Notes under the pieces: model-generated
What the model was told of the DNA's origin: nothing
Database searches by the model: none
Seen by the model: the letters and a program-made list of their open reading frames with translations, nothing else
Shown: positions 46,487 through 55,896 of the stretch, piece by piece
How the letters are laid out: every line of letters starts with the position of its first letter
Numbering within the stretch: the stretch's first letter is position 1
DNA from: Macrotis lagotis
Lineage: Eukaryota > Chordata > Mammalia > Peramelemorphia > Peramelidae
Reading direction: 5' to 3'
Assembly: GCF_037893015.1 (NCBI RefSeq)
Contig: NC_133666.1
Location: 256,004,294 to 256,068,293 of the forward strand
Length of the DNA stretch: 64,000 nucleotides
Program-made: the position numbers and the translations under genes

Positions 46487-46656
46487 GCTGAGTATGGGGG
46501 CAGCTAGGTAGCACAGTGGATGGAACAACGGCCCTGGAGTCACGAGGACCTGAGTTCAAATCTGGTTTCAGACACTTAATAGTTGCCTGCCTATGTGATC
46601 TTGGGCAAGTCTCTTAACCCCATTGCCTAAAATAAAATAAAAATAAAAAGCTGAGT
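46487..46656 (+). mobile_element. Short marsupial SINE
   Basis: Body about 46496-46648 with an A-rich (aaataaaat)-like tail. The flanking ggctgagt / agctgagt is a probable duplication. Confidence 0.8.
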
Positions 46657-46729
46657 CACAAAATTCTGGAATTTGTATTCCTCAATAAAAGCAACACCTG
46701 TTGATATTAGTCAGAGTAACATATTCACT

Positions 46730-46900
46730 CAAAGTTGTTCTTTTCTTTGTTTTTAGGTTTTTGCAAGGCAAGTGGCTTGCCCAAGGCCACACAGCTAGGT
46801 AATTATTAAATGTCTGAGGCTGGATTTGAACTCAGGTACTCATGACTCAGGGCCGGTGCTCTATCCACTGCACCACCTAGTTGCTCCCAAAGTTGTTCTT
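46730..46900 (-). mobile_element. Short marsupial SINE, antisense, 13-bp target duplication
   Basis: Body 46743-46887. caaagttgttctt at 46730-46742 and 46888-46900 is a perfect duplication. Confidence 0.9.
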
Positions 46901-46904
46901 AAAA

Positions 46905-47110
46905 CAAAATTGCTGTTATTGTATACAATGTTCGCTTCTACGCATTTTACTCTTCATTATTTCATTCAAGTCTTTCCATGTTTTTCTAAGATCACTGAGC
47001 TCATCATTTCTTATGGTACAGTAATCACATACCATGGCCATTCCTTCATGAATAATCAATTTTTTATTATGCTATGGTATAGAAATACTTGCATTATTCT
47101 ATAATGAAAA
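46905..47110 (-). mobile_element. Old L1 3' fragment, antisense
   Basis: Has catttcattcaagtctttccatgtttttctaagatcactgagctcatc and catgaataatcaattttttattatg, an antisense L1 3' pattern as at 38.6 kb. Confidence 0.5.
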
Positions 47111-47594
47111 ATAAAATAATTTTTAAAAGCAAATCTAAAACTGTTTTTGCCAAGCAAACCTCATTTGCACTACTTAGAGAAAATAAATCCACCCTCTTTA
47201 TATGGTGAGTTGGAATTCTGAAATATCTTCCATGAGCAACTCTCTTGAGCAAGTATGTTTGTTCTTGACTTGTGCTTCTGAAGGAATGTATTAATTCCCT
47301 TACTGAGGTTATCACATCAGTTGGGAAAATCCATTCTCAGAATTTCTCTACCCAGACCATGTGGATATGAACATGTCCATCTAGATATATATTTTTGCTA
47401 TAAGTCACTGTTAATTGCTTCTGGAAGTAGGGATGGGGAGAAATCTTTAGTAGGAGAAAAGCATTAGGTAAAAGATGAAGAGTAATATTCACAGTAGGGA
47501 TGGATAAGAGAAAGTAGCGAAATGGAATTAGGAAAATCAGATAGAAAGCTATTAAGATTAGGATTAGGAAGAAGAAATGAAGAACAAGGTTGGA
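47111..47594. other. Intergenic, nothing recognised
   Basis: Short minus-strand frames only. Confidence 0.35.
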
Positions 47595-47599
47595 ACTAG

Positions 47600-47832
47600 A
47601 TTGTTCCATTTAGCATGGACAAGAGGAGGCAGATATACAATATTTTGTAAAAGTCAAATTAGTCATACTTGACAACTGATTGGATGTGAAGAGAATGGCA
47701 AGAGAGAAGACCCTAAAGTTCTGTATATGGATGGATGATGGCATCATCAATAAAAACAGAGAAGTTATGAAGAAATTGAGGTTTGAGAAGAAAGATGAGT
47801 TCAATTTAGGACATGTGTAAGTACTTTTATTT
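47600..47832 (+). repeat. Medium-reiteration repeat fragment
   Basis: Has gatggatgatggcatcatcaataaaaacagagaagtt, gaagaaagatgagttcaatttaggacatg, an order I know from a mammalian interspersed repeat. Possibly a further part of the element at 45.33 kb. Confidence 0.4.
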
Positions 47833-48011
47833 AACATTCAAAAATTACTAGGAAATATAATGGATCTGACTTGTGACTGGTAATCATGATGATCAATAAA
47901 CAACTATCAACTCCCCATACATTATAGTGTACAAAAGTTCAATGTTTTGGTAAAGTCCCTCTGGCTCTTCTTTAATTAATCCATACCATTAAATATTTGA
48001 ATGAAAATTAT

Positions 48012-48085
<74 letters not shown>
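48012..48085. repeat. Compound (GT)n(GA)n microsatellite
   Basis: About seventeen gt units pass into about twenty ga units. Confidence 0.97.
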
Positions 48086-48086
<1 letters not shown>

Positions 48087-48765
48087 AAGAGTCTGTGTAT
48101 GTGTATGTGTTCTCTTATGTAATTTAAGTTTATTATTACAATCATAATTATAGTTTTCTTAGCAAACTCCTTCTGTATAGATAGCTAAAGGAAAATCTCA
48201 GACAAAACTTTACTGAATTAAAATGAGTTCTGCATTAGAGGGACTGGCAATAATGAGATCATACTGTATTTCTCACCCCCTGCTTGCCAGTTCTTGCCTT
48301 TTGACTTTCAAAATTTTGGTTTTACTGTTCTTAAATAGTTTCTCCCCGCCCCCAGCCATTTAAACAATGCACTCTTCTTCCATACTTAATCCACTTCTCC
48401 ATTTAAAAAGAGCACCTTTAAAAGCTGAATAATGACATCAACATATCTACTTATCCACTTACATTCATCAGCTACTTAACCAAAAAATGAAAAGGCAATA
48501 AAGGAGGACTTTGGAGGAAGTTGATGAGCATAAGAAGGAGAAGTAGCATGACTGGTTGTTTTTGAAGGCAATTTCTAAGAGGAAGATTTTGGCCACAAGG
48601 ACTGGAATCCTCATGCAGGACCCCATGAGTATGCTCTGGATTAGGTGAAGGAAGAAACCATAGCACCTACTGCCTAAAAGTCACTCCTGCCTAGATCTAT
48701 AGAACAGTAATCCCTAACTTACTCATTAATTAAGAGGCTGATCCTTGTCTGATGTGAAAAATGGA
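48086..48765. other. Intergenic, nothing recognised
   Basis: No repeat or convincing frame. Confidence 0.35.
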
Positions 48766-49110
48766 ACTGATGATGATGATGATAAGGATGATGATGTTGT
48801 TGATGTTTATCCTTTGATCCTGAAGAAGACTGTGACATCAGGGAGGTAATTCCATGACAAGCACATGAATTGGATCTGAGTAAGGGGGTGCTTTGCTAAG
48901 TCAGCAGCCTCACTTTTTCCTCTGGAGTCTTCTGGGTCCAGTGACAAGATATGGATCAAGATGACTGGATATGGTTCTGGATGCCAGTTAATCAAGGTTA
49001 AGTGACTTGCCCAAAATCACATGGCTAATAAGAGTCAAGTGTCGAGGTCAGATTCAAACTCCCTATTTACATATTATAAAACCAGAATCTAATGCCAGTC
49101 TTTACCTGGC
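48766..49110 (-). repeat. Composite marsupial SINE ending in (GAT)n
   Basis: Starts with a gatgatgatgataaggatgatgatg run, then tcctttgatcctgaagaagactgtgacatcaggg, gcagcctcactttttcctctgg, tggatcaagatgactggatatgg, and the MAR head antisense ttaagtgacttgcccaaaatcacatggc. The GAT run is the reverse complement of the element's ATC-repeat 3' tail. Confidence 0.75.
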
Positions 49111-49589
49111 TCCTTATCTTTTATCATAAAATTTCTTTCAGTGCATCCTTGGCATTCCTAATTGGTTCCAGAATAGCCTAAAAGATTCACATTCAGAGAC
49201 TTTGTATGTAGGGTTGGTTTCAATTTTAGTTTTTGGATCCTCAGAACTTAGAACACTGCCATGGCAGTGCACATGGTGCACACAAATGCTTGCAAATTGA
49301 TTGATTTTATGTCCTAGTTGGAACTGGCTTTCTCTGAAGGATGGCCTTAAACTGATTTCTCTAATACCCCTTATCCCTCACCTTTTCTTTCCAAGAAAGC
49401 AAAAAAAAAATGAATAAACACATATAAAAGAGAAAGAGCACATCAATACTTAATGCTGTCATCTTTCCAATCAGAAGAAGAGAAAAAACATTCTTTGGTA
49501 ATCATGCTTACTCATTTTTTTAGTTCCCTTAGAAAGTTTACAGTTCTTTGGGAGTGTAACCGTCCTGGTGATCTCAACCCAACAAAAAT

Positions 49590-49835
49590 GAACTAAGTGG
49601 CACAGTGGATAGAATTCTGTAATTGGAGTCAGAAGTTCAAATCTTGCCCTAGACATTTACTACTGTGTGACTCTTGACAAGTCACTTTATTTTCATACCT
49701 CAGTTTATCTATAAAATGGGGGGGGTAAATTAGTATCTGCCTCTTCACAGGGCTGTTATGAGGATGAACAGAAGTACTAATTATAAAGCACTTTGAAAAT
49801 ACTAGATATTGTTATTATTTTGTTTTTAAAACAGT
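49590..49835 (+). repeat. MIR/MAR-like SINE
   Basis: Has aagtggcacagtggatagaattctg, gttcaaatcttgccctagac, gtgtgactcttgacaagtcac, cctcagtttatctataaaatgggg, ctcttcacagggctgttatgaggat. Confidence 0.7.
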
Positions 49836-50185
49836 ACTTTTAGCAATAGTACTGTAATTATAATAATTCTATAATTCAATCTGTGAAATGGGAAAAAAAT
49901 GGTATTACTCTCATTTTCCAAGGGAAGCAACTAAGACAGTGAGGAAGGCTTCTCATGACTCAAATATAAGACCATAGATTTTATAAGAACACAGATTTGG
50001 AACTAGAAGAAATCTCAGAAGTCATCTAGTTCAATTCATTTAAGGAAGAATCCTTTTACAATATAATTAGGATAAAAATAGTTCATGGGTTTGTTGATTA
50101 GGTACTGCTGCCAAATCATAAAATCACAGAGATAGGGAAAAACCCACTGTTTATTATGCTCAGAATATAGGTTTCACTGTAAATA
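49836..50185. other. Intergenic, nothing recognised
   Basis: A tail-like segment (gaacacagatttggaactagaagaaatctcagaagtcatctag) resembles a common mammalian repeat tail. Nothing else recognised. Confidence 0.35.
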
Positions 50186-50187
50186 AA

Positions 50188-50373
50188 AACCAATGAGGGG
50201 CAGCTAGGTGGTGAAGTGGATAGAGCACGGGCCCTGGAGTCAGGAGTACCTGAGTTCGAATCCAACCTCCCAGGCTTAATAATTACCTAGCTGTGTGGCC
50301 TTGGGCAAGCCACTTAATCCCATTGCCTTGCAAAAAACAACAACAACAACAACAACAACAACAAAACAATGAG
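50188..50373 (+). mobile_element. Short marsupial SINE with (CAA)n tail
   Basis: Body from about 50198 with a tail of about nine caa units ending near 50364. Flanks ccaatgag / acaatgag are a likely duplication. Confidence 0.85.
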
Positions 50374-50806
50374 ACCTCAGTTTTAAGCTTTGTTATACAG
50401 GGTTTGGTTATGTAAGTAGAAAAGGTAGAGTGAAATTGCAAGGAGAAAATAAGGGAAGACAATGACTTCCTTGTAACCCAGATCCCAAAACCTATTGGTT
50501 TGGAATTCTCCTCACTGATGAAATGTGAGTGTCCCTGTGCCTCTTTAAGAAGAGCAGTGACATTGGCAAAAGTGGGAAAGAAGAGAGTTTCACTTTTCTT
50601 TGATCTGGAAGGTCTAAAGTTTTTTGATCATACTTTAACTTTTTTCAGTGTCATTGGGTTCCTGGTCCTTCTAGTTTTCAGTTTTTAAGGAGAATAAGTT
50701 TGATGGCAGGTTCTATAAAAGGTTTATAGGTATGAGAAAAAGACTCTAGGGGAGAAAAAACTGACATGAGAGGAGGTGGCATCTCCCTGTGTTCAGTTTG
50801 CTACAC
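50374..50806. other. Intergenic, nothing recognised
   Basis: No repeat or frame recognised. Confidence 0.35.
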
Positions 50807-51155
50807 TAATTGTAAGACCCCGAGTTTCGAAACCTACGAACTTTTGCCTAAATTCTGCTCCTGAGTTTCTGCCTGGTCAGCTCTCTAAGTTTCTGCCTGG
50901 TCATCTATCAGACCATGCAACGGGGAACCTCCCTGAGGACCTGCATTCAATGATAACATGCTACACTATCTCAAGACAACCAGCAGATGCTTGGAAATCC
51001 CCTACTGAACCCTATATAAGGTCTCTCCTCACTTTACTTGGGGTTCCAGGATCCTAGCCCTGTCCTAGGATGGAACCCTAGCTTGAGCTAGCATCTCCTT
51101 CGTGTTGAGTGCCTCTGTTCCGTAATTGGGGACTTTTCTCGGACCTTAACATAAT
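50807..51155. mobile_element. Solitary LTR with 4-bp target duplication
   Basis: The LTR is 50811-51151 (341 bp), starting TGTAAGACCCCGAG and ending CTCGGACCTTAACA, so its ends form an extended imperfect inverted repeat. TAAT flanks it on both sides (50807-50810, 51152-51155); 4-bp duplications are usual for gammaretrovirus-like elements. A TATA-like tatataag is at 51013-51020, which favours the plus orientation. The motif gtttctgcctggtca occurs twice (near 50867 and 50889), a U3-type direct repeat. No internal retroviral sequence adjoins it, so it looks like the product of LTR-LTR recombination. Confidence 0.82.
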
Positions 51156-51230
51156 AACTTAGAGGACTTTCCCTTAGATGAAATCTAGTACTCATTCTTG
51201 GTTGTTCTGACCTCACTCCCAATGGAAAGG

Positions 51231-51404
51231 TCCTTCACTCTGTATTTATTGGGTTTTTTGCAAGGCAATTAGGTTAATTGACTTGCCCAAGTTCACACAG
51301 CTAGGTAACTATTAAGTGTCTGAGACCACATTTGAACTTGGGTCCTCTTGACTCCGGGCTGGTGCCTATCCACTGGGCCACCTAGCTTCCCTCCTTGACT
51401 CTGT
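51231..51404 (-). mobile_element. Short marsupial SINE, antisense
   Basis: Body 51244-51391, flanked by tccttcactctgt (51231-51243) and tccttgactctgt (51392-51404), 12 of 13 identical. It lies just outside the retrovirus. Confidence 0.88.
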
Positions 51405-51431
51405 TATTGTCTGCTCTGTGTGTTTGTGTGT

Positions 51432-51824
51432 TTCCCCGACCCGCGGGACAGAAAAGTGGGGTGTCGAGGAGGACCCAGCCTGAAATGGAATGGGTGAGAA
51501 TAAGGAGAGTGAGACCCAAGGATGGTGGATAAGGTCTGAGTTTATTTGAAAAAGGTACATGCTTATATTTTGTAGAGAAGGAACAAGGGGATTAGCTTAG
51601 GGGTGGAGTTGGTATGCCTTGGCCTGAGAGAAGGGATAGTCTGTGGTCTGTTTGTTCTTGATAATGGAGGGTGAGGCCTCTTTCCTTTATCTTGGCCCTT
51701 GGTATGCCTGGAATTTTGTTTGCTCCTTTTATCTTATCTGACAGGGGGCTTCTTGGCTCCTGGTATGTCTGGAATTTGTTTTGCTCCTTTTATCTTATCT
51801 TATGGGGCTTCTTGGCCCCTGGCA
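51432..51824 (-). repeat. 3' LTR of the endogenous retrovirus
   Basis: Read on the minus strand it starts TGCCAGGGGCC and ends near GGTCGGGG. TATAAG is at 51562-51567 and AATAAA at 51541-51546, about 20 bases apart, so R begins just after and U5 is short. Two tandem copies of a unit of about 60 bp (landmarks ctcctggtatgtctggaattttgtttgctcctttt and its neighbour) fill the U3 end at 51690-51824. It differs from the 5' LTR at 51433 and 51654. Confidence 0.93.
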
Positions 51825-51825
51825 T

Positions 51826-51846
51826 GTCCCCCTTTTTTATTTTAAA
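51826..51846 (-). promoter_or_regulatory. Polypurine tract
   Basis: On the minus strand an AAAATAAAAAAGGGGG run lies immediately before the 3' LTR, where plus-strand DNA synthesis would be primed in a retrovirus. Confidence 0.85.
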
Positions 51847-52010
51847 TTTATGGGCAGGATCCCTGTCTTAGGCTGTGCAACTTGATTTTCATGCTTGGTA
51901 TCCGTGACCAGGAGGGGACCTTAGCGAGGTCCTTGTTATCTCCTGTAGGATCTGATGTTCCCAAGTCATGGAGTCGCACTAAATCCCGTCATTGGGTATC
52001 ACTGCAGCCC

Positions 52011-53335
52011 TTAGGGGTTGCCTTTCCTTGAGCAGATGCGCGCATACCAAGGTGGGCGAGGTGTAAGAGCAGCAAACCTCAAGGGTTCCATTTGGAGGTC
52101 CTCACAGGACCCTTGGCTTTTCAATTGGTGATATAAGACCAAAACTGGTTTTCCAAGGGCTGAGTCAATTTGGGATTTGATAAAGTTGGTCAGTCTCCTG
52201 AAGGCCCATGGTCCAAAAGAAATTAGAATTAGGAAGCCAATTAACGGGCCTAGAAGGCTTGGGAGCAGAGTAGAGAGCCAGGGGGATGTGGAAAACCAAT
52301 TTTTATACCATGCCTCACCTTTCTCTCTCTCCCTTTTTTTTTTCCAGGCTATCCTTAACCCTTTGCAGACTGTCTTCTACCAGGCCAAGTTTATCCTTAA
52401 AAAAACAGCATTCTTCCTTTAGTGCCGTGCAGAGTCCCCCCTGTTGTAAAAATAACAAATCAAGACCGCGTCTATTGTGTAATGCTACTTCAGCTAGAGA
52501 GGCAACAGAATCTTTTAGGTGTTCTAGCCCTGCTTGAAGTTCTGAGTTAGGTGAGGAAAAAGGGAGACAAGGACACAATAGTCCTTTTTCTCAAGGAATT
52601 GTTTGGTGTCCACAAAGGTGGTTAGTCCTGAGGAGCAGGCAAGATAGGTATTAGGAGGGGCTACAGCATATCTATAGGAAGTATTAATAAGGGTACTTTG
52701 GTTACATACTGTGTCTAGCTGAAGAGGGGGGAGCATTTGTGGGCCAAGGGAACAATTTCCCTGACTGGAGATTTTTGCAAGAGTGAGGCCTTGGGATTCC
52801 CCAGTGCCCCATCTGAGATCATCTGTTCTGTTGGAGTGTGTGATGTTCCCGAATTGAGCAATACCTTCATAGAAGGGAGGGGAAGAGGAATAGCAGATCC
52901 AGCATTCTTCCAATGAAGAATTCTGTATCTGGGTCAAAGCTTGTACAGAGGCATTAATGAGGTGATCCAGTACCCAGTTCCTGTCTCACAATCCCATTTT
53001 TACAATAGAAGTCCCCCGTTCTACCGCATTGTGGGGCTGATGATCGATGGTATCCTGGGCAAACATAAAAGGAGAGGGTCCCAAGCCTCTCTTTTCTATC
53101 TTGAGAGCCACAGCCTGTCATGCAATCATCGGACCCCCATACTGCGTCCCATCCACTGTTCCATTCGGATAATCGACAAAGATCTGGGTACAGGGGAAGC
53201 CAGGGTGTCGTGGAGTCAACTTTCGAGGTACTCCAGATGCAGAATCCTTGAGCATCTTCAACTGACCCAAGTGTAGTTAAGTAGTTGGTATGAGCAGGAC
53301 AGCGGAAGGAGCAGGCACAGGACGAGTGCCTTCAT
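52011..53335 (-). pseudogene. Retroviral env remnant (type-D/gamma-like), multiply broken
   Basis: Env would be the entry glycoprotein. A start at 53335 opens a hydrophobic signal-peptide-like stretch rich in leucine, but a stop at 53258-53260 cuts it after 25 residues and more stops follow before 52940. A surface-subunit part is open at 52937-52524, with a CWIC (CXXC) motif and several N-glycosylation sites. A transmembrane-subunit part follows in another frame (52578-52315): an immunosuppressive-domain-like segment, then CX6CC (C-TALKEE-CC). The region between them, where a furin site, fusion peptide and first heptad should lie, is missing. After a frameshift in an A/GA-rich run near 52320-52345 a membrane-spanning hydrophobic segment (about 52210-52270) and tail run to a stop at 52011. 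Non-functional. Confidence 0.88.
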
Positions 53336-53345
53336 GCTGGATCTT

Positions 53346-53785
53346 TTATCTACAAGAGAGCACAGAGGGGGATTCCTCAGGGGGTTCCCTGGGTGGATTA
53401 TGTGATTTTACTAGACGCTCGGGTAGCCATCTAGCATTTTGAGCTGATGAATCATAAATACAGGCATGTCCTTTACCCCAGATAAGGACTGGGTCAGGTC
53501 CTTGCCATTTGTTGGAGATGGGATCTCTCCACATAGCCTGTGCATAGTTGTGTTCAGTAGTGGGATGCCAAAGGCAATCTGCTGCAGATTTGGCATTAGC
53601 ATCAAGGGAGAGGAAATTGAGGAAAAAGAGGGCATGGTTAAGAATAGTTTTAGCATTGTTAATCTTGGGGTAGAGTGCCTCTGACCCTTTCTGTAATTTA
53701 GTAATCATGTTTTTGAGCGTTTGGTGGGCTCTTTCTACAATGCCCTGTCCTTGAGGGTTTTTCATAAGCTCCCTTAGAAGTTTTA
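53346..53785 (-). pseudogene. Retroviral integrase C-terminal remnant
   Basis: Only the last part of pol survives. From about 53765 the minus strand reads NPQGQGIVERAHQTLK, the conserved segment just after the integrase active-site region, and further on WQGPDPVLIWGKGHACIYD and RWLPERLVK, the C-terminal DNA-binding part. The catalytic aspartates and the zinc domain are not present. The first 45 or so residues of the open frame upstream of 53785 are out-of-frame gag, so the 5' edge is a deletion junction. The stop at 53346 is just before the env start at 53335. Confidence 0.88.
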
Positions 53786-54627
53786 TAGGTAGTTGAAGCA
53801 ATGGTTTGACAACGATCAAAAAAATCAGCCTTCCAGGTGAGGAACTGTCCTCGTGTAAGTACTGCCTGGATGACCCTGAGCCACTCAGAGGGGAGAAGAT
53901 ATCCCCCATGGGAGATGGCTTCTAGTGCGGAGAGAGTAAAGGGGGCATTAGGCCCCAGGGGCAGGAAGGCAGGGGCAGTTAGGTATGGAGGGGGAGCGGA
54001 GGCTAGGGGCCAGTCTGGGTTATTATATCTAGCAGCTTCTTCCTCAAGTTCTGCCTCATCGCCTGGGTCTGAATCTGGGTCCGTTTCTGGACTGGACCAG
54101 AGATTCTTATTTCTTGTAAACACTGGGCAGGTTATGGGCTCCTCTGCTGGTGTTATCTCAGAAGGGAGAGGAGGATAGAGGGATTTGCTTGGGGGGATTT
54201 CAATAGCTGCTGAGGGAGATCTAGCTGGAGTTTTAGGGGGTTTCGCTTCCTCTTCTTTCAAAGACTTTATAGAGGCTGTACGCGAAAGAGGGTGAAGGCA
54301 GGACTCCGCAACTGAAAGAAGCTGTTGTTTTGTGGGGTCCCTGGTGGCGCTTTCCACTATGTCTCTTATAAGACCCCAGTAAGAAAGGGCTGAAACAGGG
54401 ACGGCATCGGGTCCTTCTATTTTCAATTTCTGATTAAGATCTCTTCCTACTTTCTGCCATTTGCCTGGGTGGATCTCAGGTCCTGTTACCAGAAACCACG
54501 GGCATACTTCATCTATAAAAAGGAAGAATCTAACAAGATCCTTTTTCTTTACTTTAACTCTCCTGTCTTTAAGTGCCAGTTTAAGGTCCCATATAAAGAC
54601 CTGTTCCTTAGACAGCTTGGAACCCAT
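53785..54627 (-). pseudogene. Retroviral gag, 5' portion only
   Basis: Gag is the structural polyprotein. The start at 54627 gives MGSKLSKEQ, with Gly2 as a myristoylation site, and a betaretrovirus-like matrix with a basic patch (RRVKVKKK, residues 22-29). A proline-rich middle has KSLYPPLP at 148-155 and PPPY at 212-215, a late-domain motif that recruits NEDD4-type ubiquitin ligases. Capsid begins near residue 217 and reaches WKADFFDRCQTIA (265-277), then breaks off: residues after about 278 are integrase sequence in the wrong frame, running to a stop at 53698. The major homology region and the nucleocapsid zinc knuckles are absent. Confidence 0.9.
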
Positions 54628-54646
54628 GAGAAAAGAATGAGGCAGA

Positions 54647-54662
54647 CGTCACTTACCTGTTC
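54647..54662 (-). promoter_or_regulatory. Major splice donor of the retrovirus
   Basis: On the minus strand GAACAGGTAAGTGACG gives a near-consensus CAG|GTAAGT donor with the exon end at 54657. It lies between the primer site and the gag start, where retroviruses place the donor used for env mRNA. Confidence 0.75.
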
Positions 54663-54742
54663 GTGGGGCTCTCTGGAGCGATCAGAGGGGGTTGCGACGA
54701 TTCTTCTTTACGGGGTCTTCCTGGCAAGAGTCCGTGCCTCGA

Positions 54743-54760
54743 GCCGCACGTTGGGCGCCA
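54743..54760 (-). promoter_or_regulatory. Primer-binding site, tRNA-Lys type
   Basis: The minus strand reads TGGCGCCCAACGTGCGGC two bases after the 5' LTR. This fits the complement of the tRNA-Lys(1,2) 3' end with one mismatch, as used by betaretroviruses. Confidence 0.88.
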
Positions 54761-54762
54761 CG

Positions 54763-55152
54763 TGCCCCGACCCGCGGGACAGAAAAGTGGGGTGTCGAGG
54801 AGGACCCAGCCTGAAATGGAATGGGTGAGAATAAGGAGAGTGAGACCCAAGGATGGTGGATAAGGTCTGAGTTTATTTGAAAAAGGTACATGCTTATATT
54901 TTGTAGAGAAGGAACAAGGGGATTAGCTTAGGGGTGGAGTTGGTATGCCTTGGCCTGAGAGAAGGGATAGTCTGTGGTCTGTTTATTCTTGATAATGGAG
55001 GGTGAGGCCTCTTTCCTTTATCTTGGCCCTTGGTATGCCTGGAATTTTGTTTGCTCCTTTTATCTTATCTGACAGGGGGCTTCTTGGCTCCTGGTATGTC
55101 TGGAATTTGTTTTGCTCCTTTTATCTTATCTTATGGGGCTTCTTGGCCCCTG

Positions 55153-55155
<3 letters not shown>
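54763..55155 (-). repeat. 5' LTR of the endogenous retrovirus
   Basis: Matches the 3' LTR at 391 of 393 positions. TATAAG lies at 54893-54898 and AATAAA at 54872-54877 on the minus strand. The transcription unit would run leftwards into gag. Confidence 0.93.

Positions 55156-55183
<28 letters not shown>
55156..55183. repeat. (GT)n microsatellite at the proviral edge
   Basis: About fourteen gt units directly abut the LTR end. The left flank of the provirus is also GT-rich (tgtgtgtttgtgtg, 51417-51430), so the exact target duplication is ambiguous. Confidence 0.9.
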
Positions 55184-55807
55184 ATTCTCCTATGTCTCCT
55201 ACTTTCTCTGACTTCCAGTTTTTTCTATTTGACCTAGATAAATGTGTTTCTTTGCTAACTGCTATGTGTGTTTGTTGTGGAACTGGTGTTTGGTGAGAAG
55301 AGAATTGTTTCAGATAAAACTTGACTCTGATAATCAGAAGTTAACTTAAACCTGAAAAGTCGCATTTAAGAGTCTTCCTTGGAGAAAAAATAATGGAAGA
55401 AGAGACTAGGATATCTTATTTTGCATCCCTTCAAGCTATACGACATCTACATATGGAGCATAATCTTTATTACATACACATCAAAGAACAGATAATAGAA
55501 GAGGAATATCAATATTAGGTAAAATGGAAAACTAGTTGGCACACATGTACTTGCAGATAATATATCAAACTTGATTTTGTAGACACTAGGCAAGTGATTT
55601 ACTCATCCTAAGTAAATAGCAGTAAGAAAATTAAGTGAGAAATTTTCTTACTACGATGACAAATGATCATCCAACTTTCCATTCAAGACTTCTAGTGAAA
55701 GAGCCCACAACACCCTCCTTCCCAAGCATAGATAGGAAAAATCTTTCTTAAGCAGTTTTTCTTACATCAAGCCTCTTCCTCCTATTCCTTACTCATTTAA
55801 TTAGTTA

Positions 55808-55811
<4 letters not shown>
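55184..55811. other. Intergenic, nothing recognised
   Basis: No repeat or frame recognised. Confidence 0.35.
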
Positions 55812-55854
<43 letters not shown>

Positions 55855-55896
55855 ACACACAAATAGATATGTATATATATATATATATATATATAG
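55812..55896. repeat. (CA)n then (TA)n microsatellite
   Basis: About 25 ca units with one interruption, a short spacer, then about twelve ta units. Confidence 0.95.

Larger units (their letters stand above)
51432..55155 (-). mobile_element. Endogenous retrovirus, internally deleted, minus strand
   Basis: A 3.7-kb provirus with paired 393-bp LTRs (51432-51824 and 54763-55155), primer site, splice donor, 5' gag portion, integrase end, env remnant and polypurine tract, all reading right to left. Gag and the lysine-type primer site are betaretrovirus-like, while env has the CXXC and CX6CC signature of gamma/type-D envelopes. Such a mix is known in type-D retroviruses, and type-D-like endogenous elements have been reported in marsupials. 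The LTRs differ at two positions only, so insertion was recent. A large deletion removes nucleocapsid, protease, reverse transcriptase, RNase H and most of integrase. It cannot be infectious. It inserted into GT-rich DNA; a (GT)n run abuts its right end. Confidence 0.93.

Noticed and set aside
51671-51871. Plus-strand frame repeated almost exactly at 55002-55211
   Set aside because: These are the two LTRs read on the wrong strand. The duplication is proviral, not a gene pair.
52941-53276. 111-residue plus-strand frame
   Set aside because: Antisense to the retroviral env remnant; no motif of its own.
53837-54178. 113-residue plus-strand frame, with another at 54469-54828
   Set aside because: Antisense to gag and its leader; low-complexity composition mirrors the proline-rich Gag middle.
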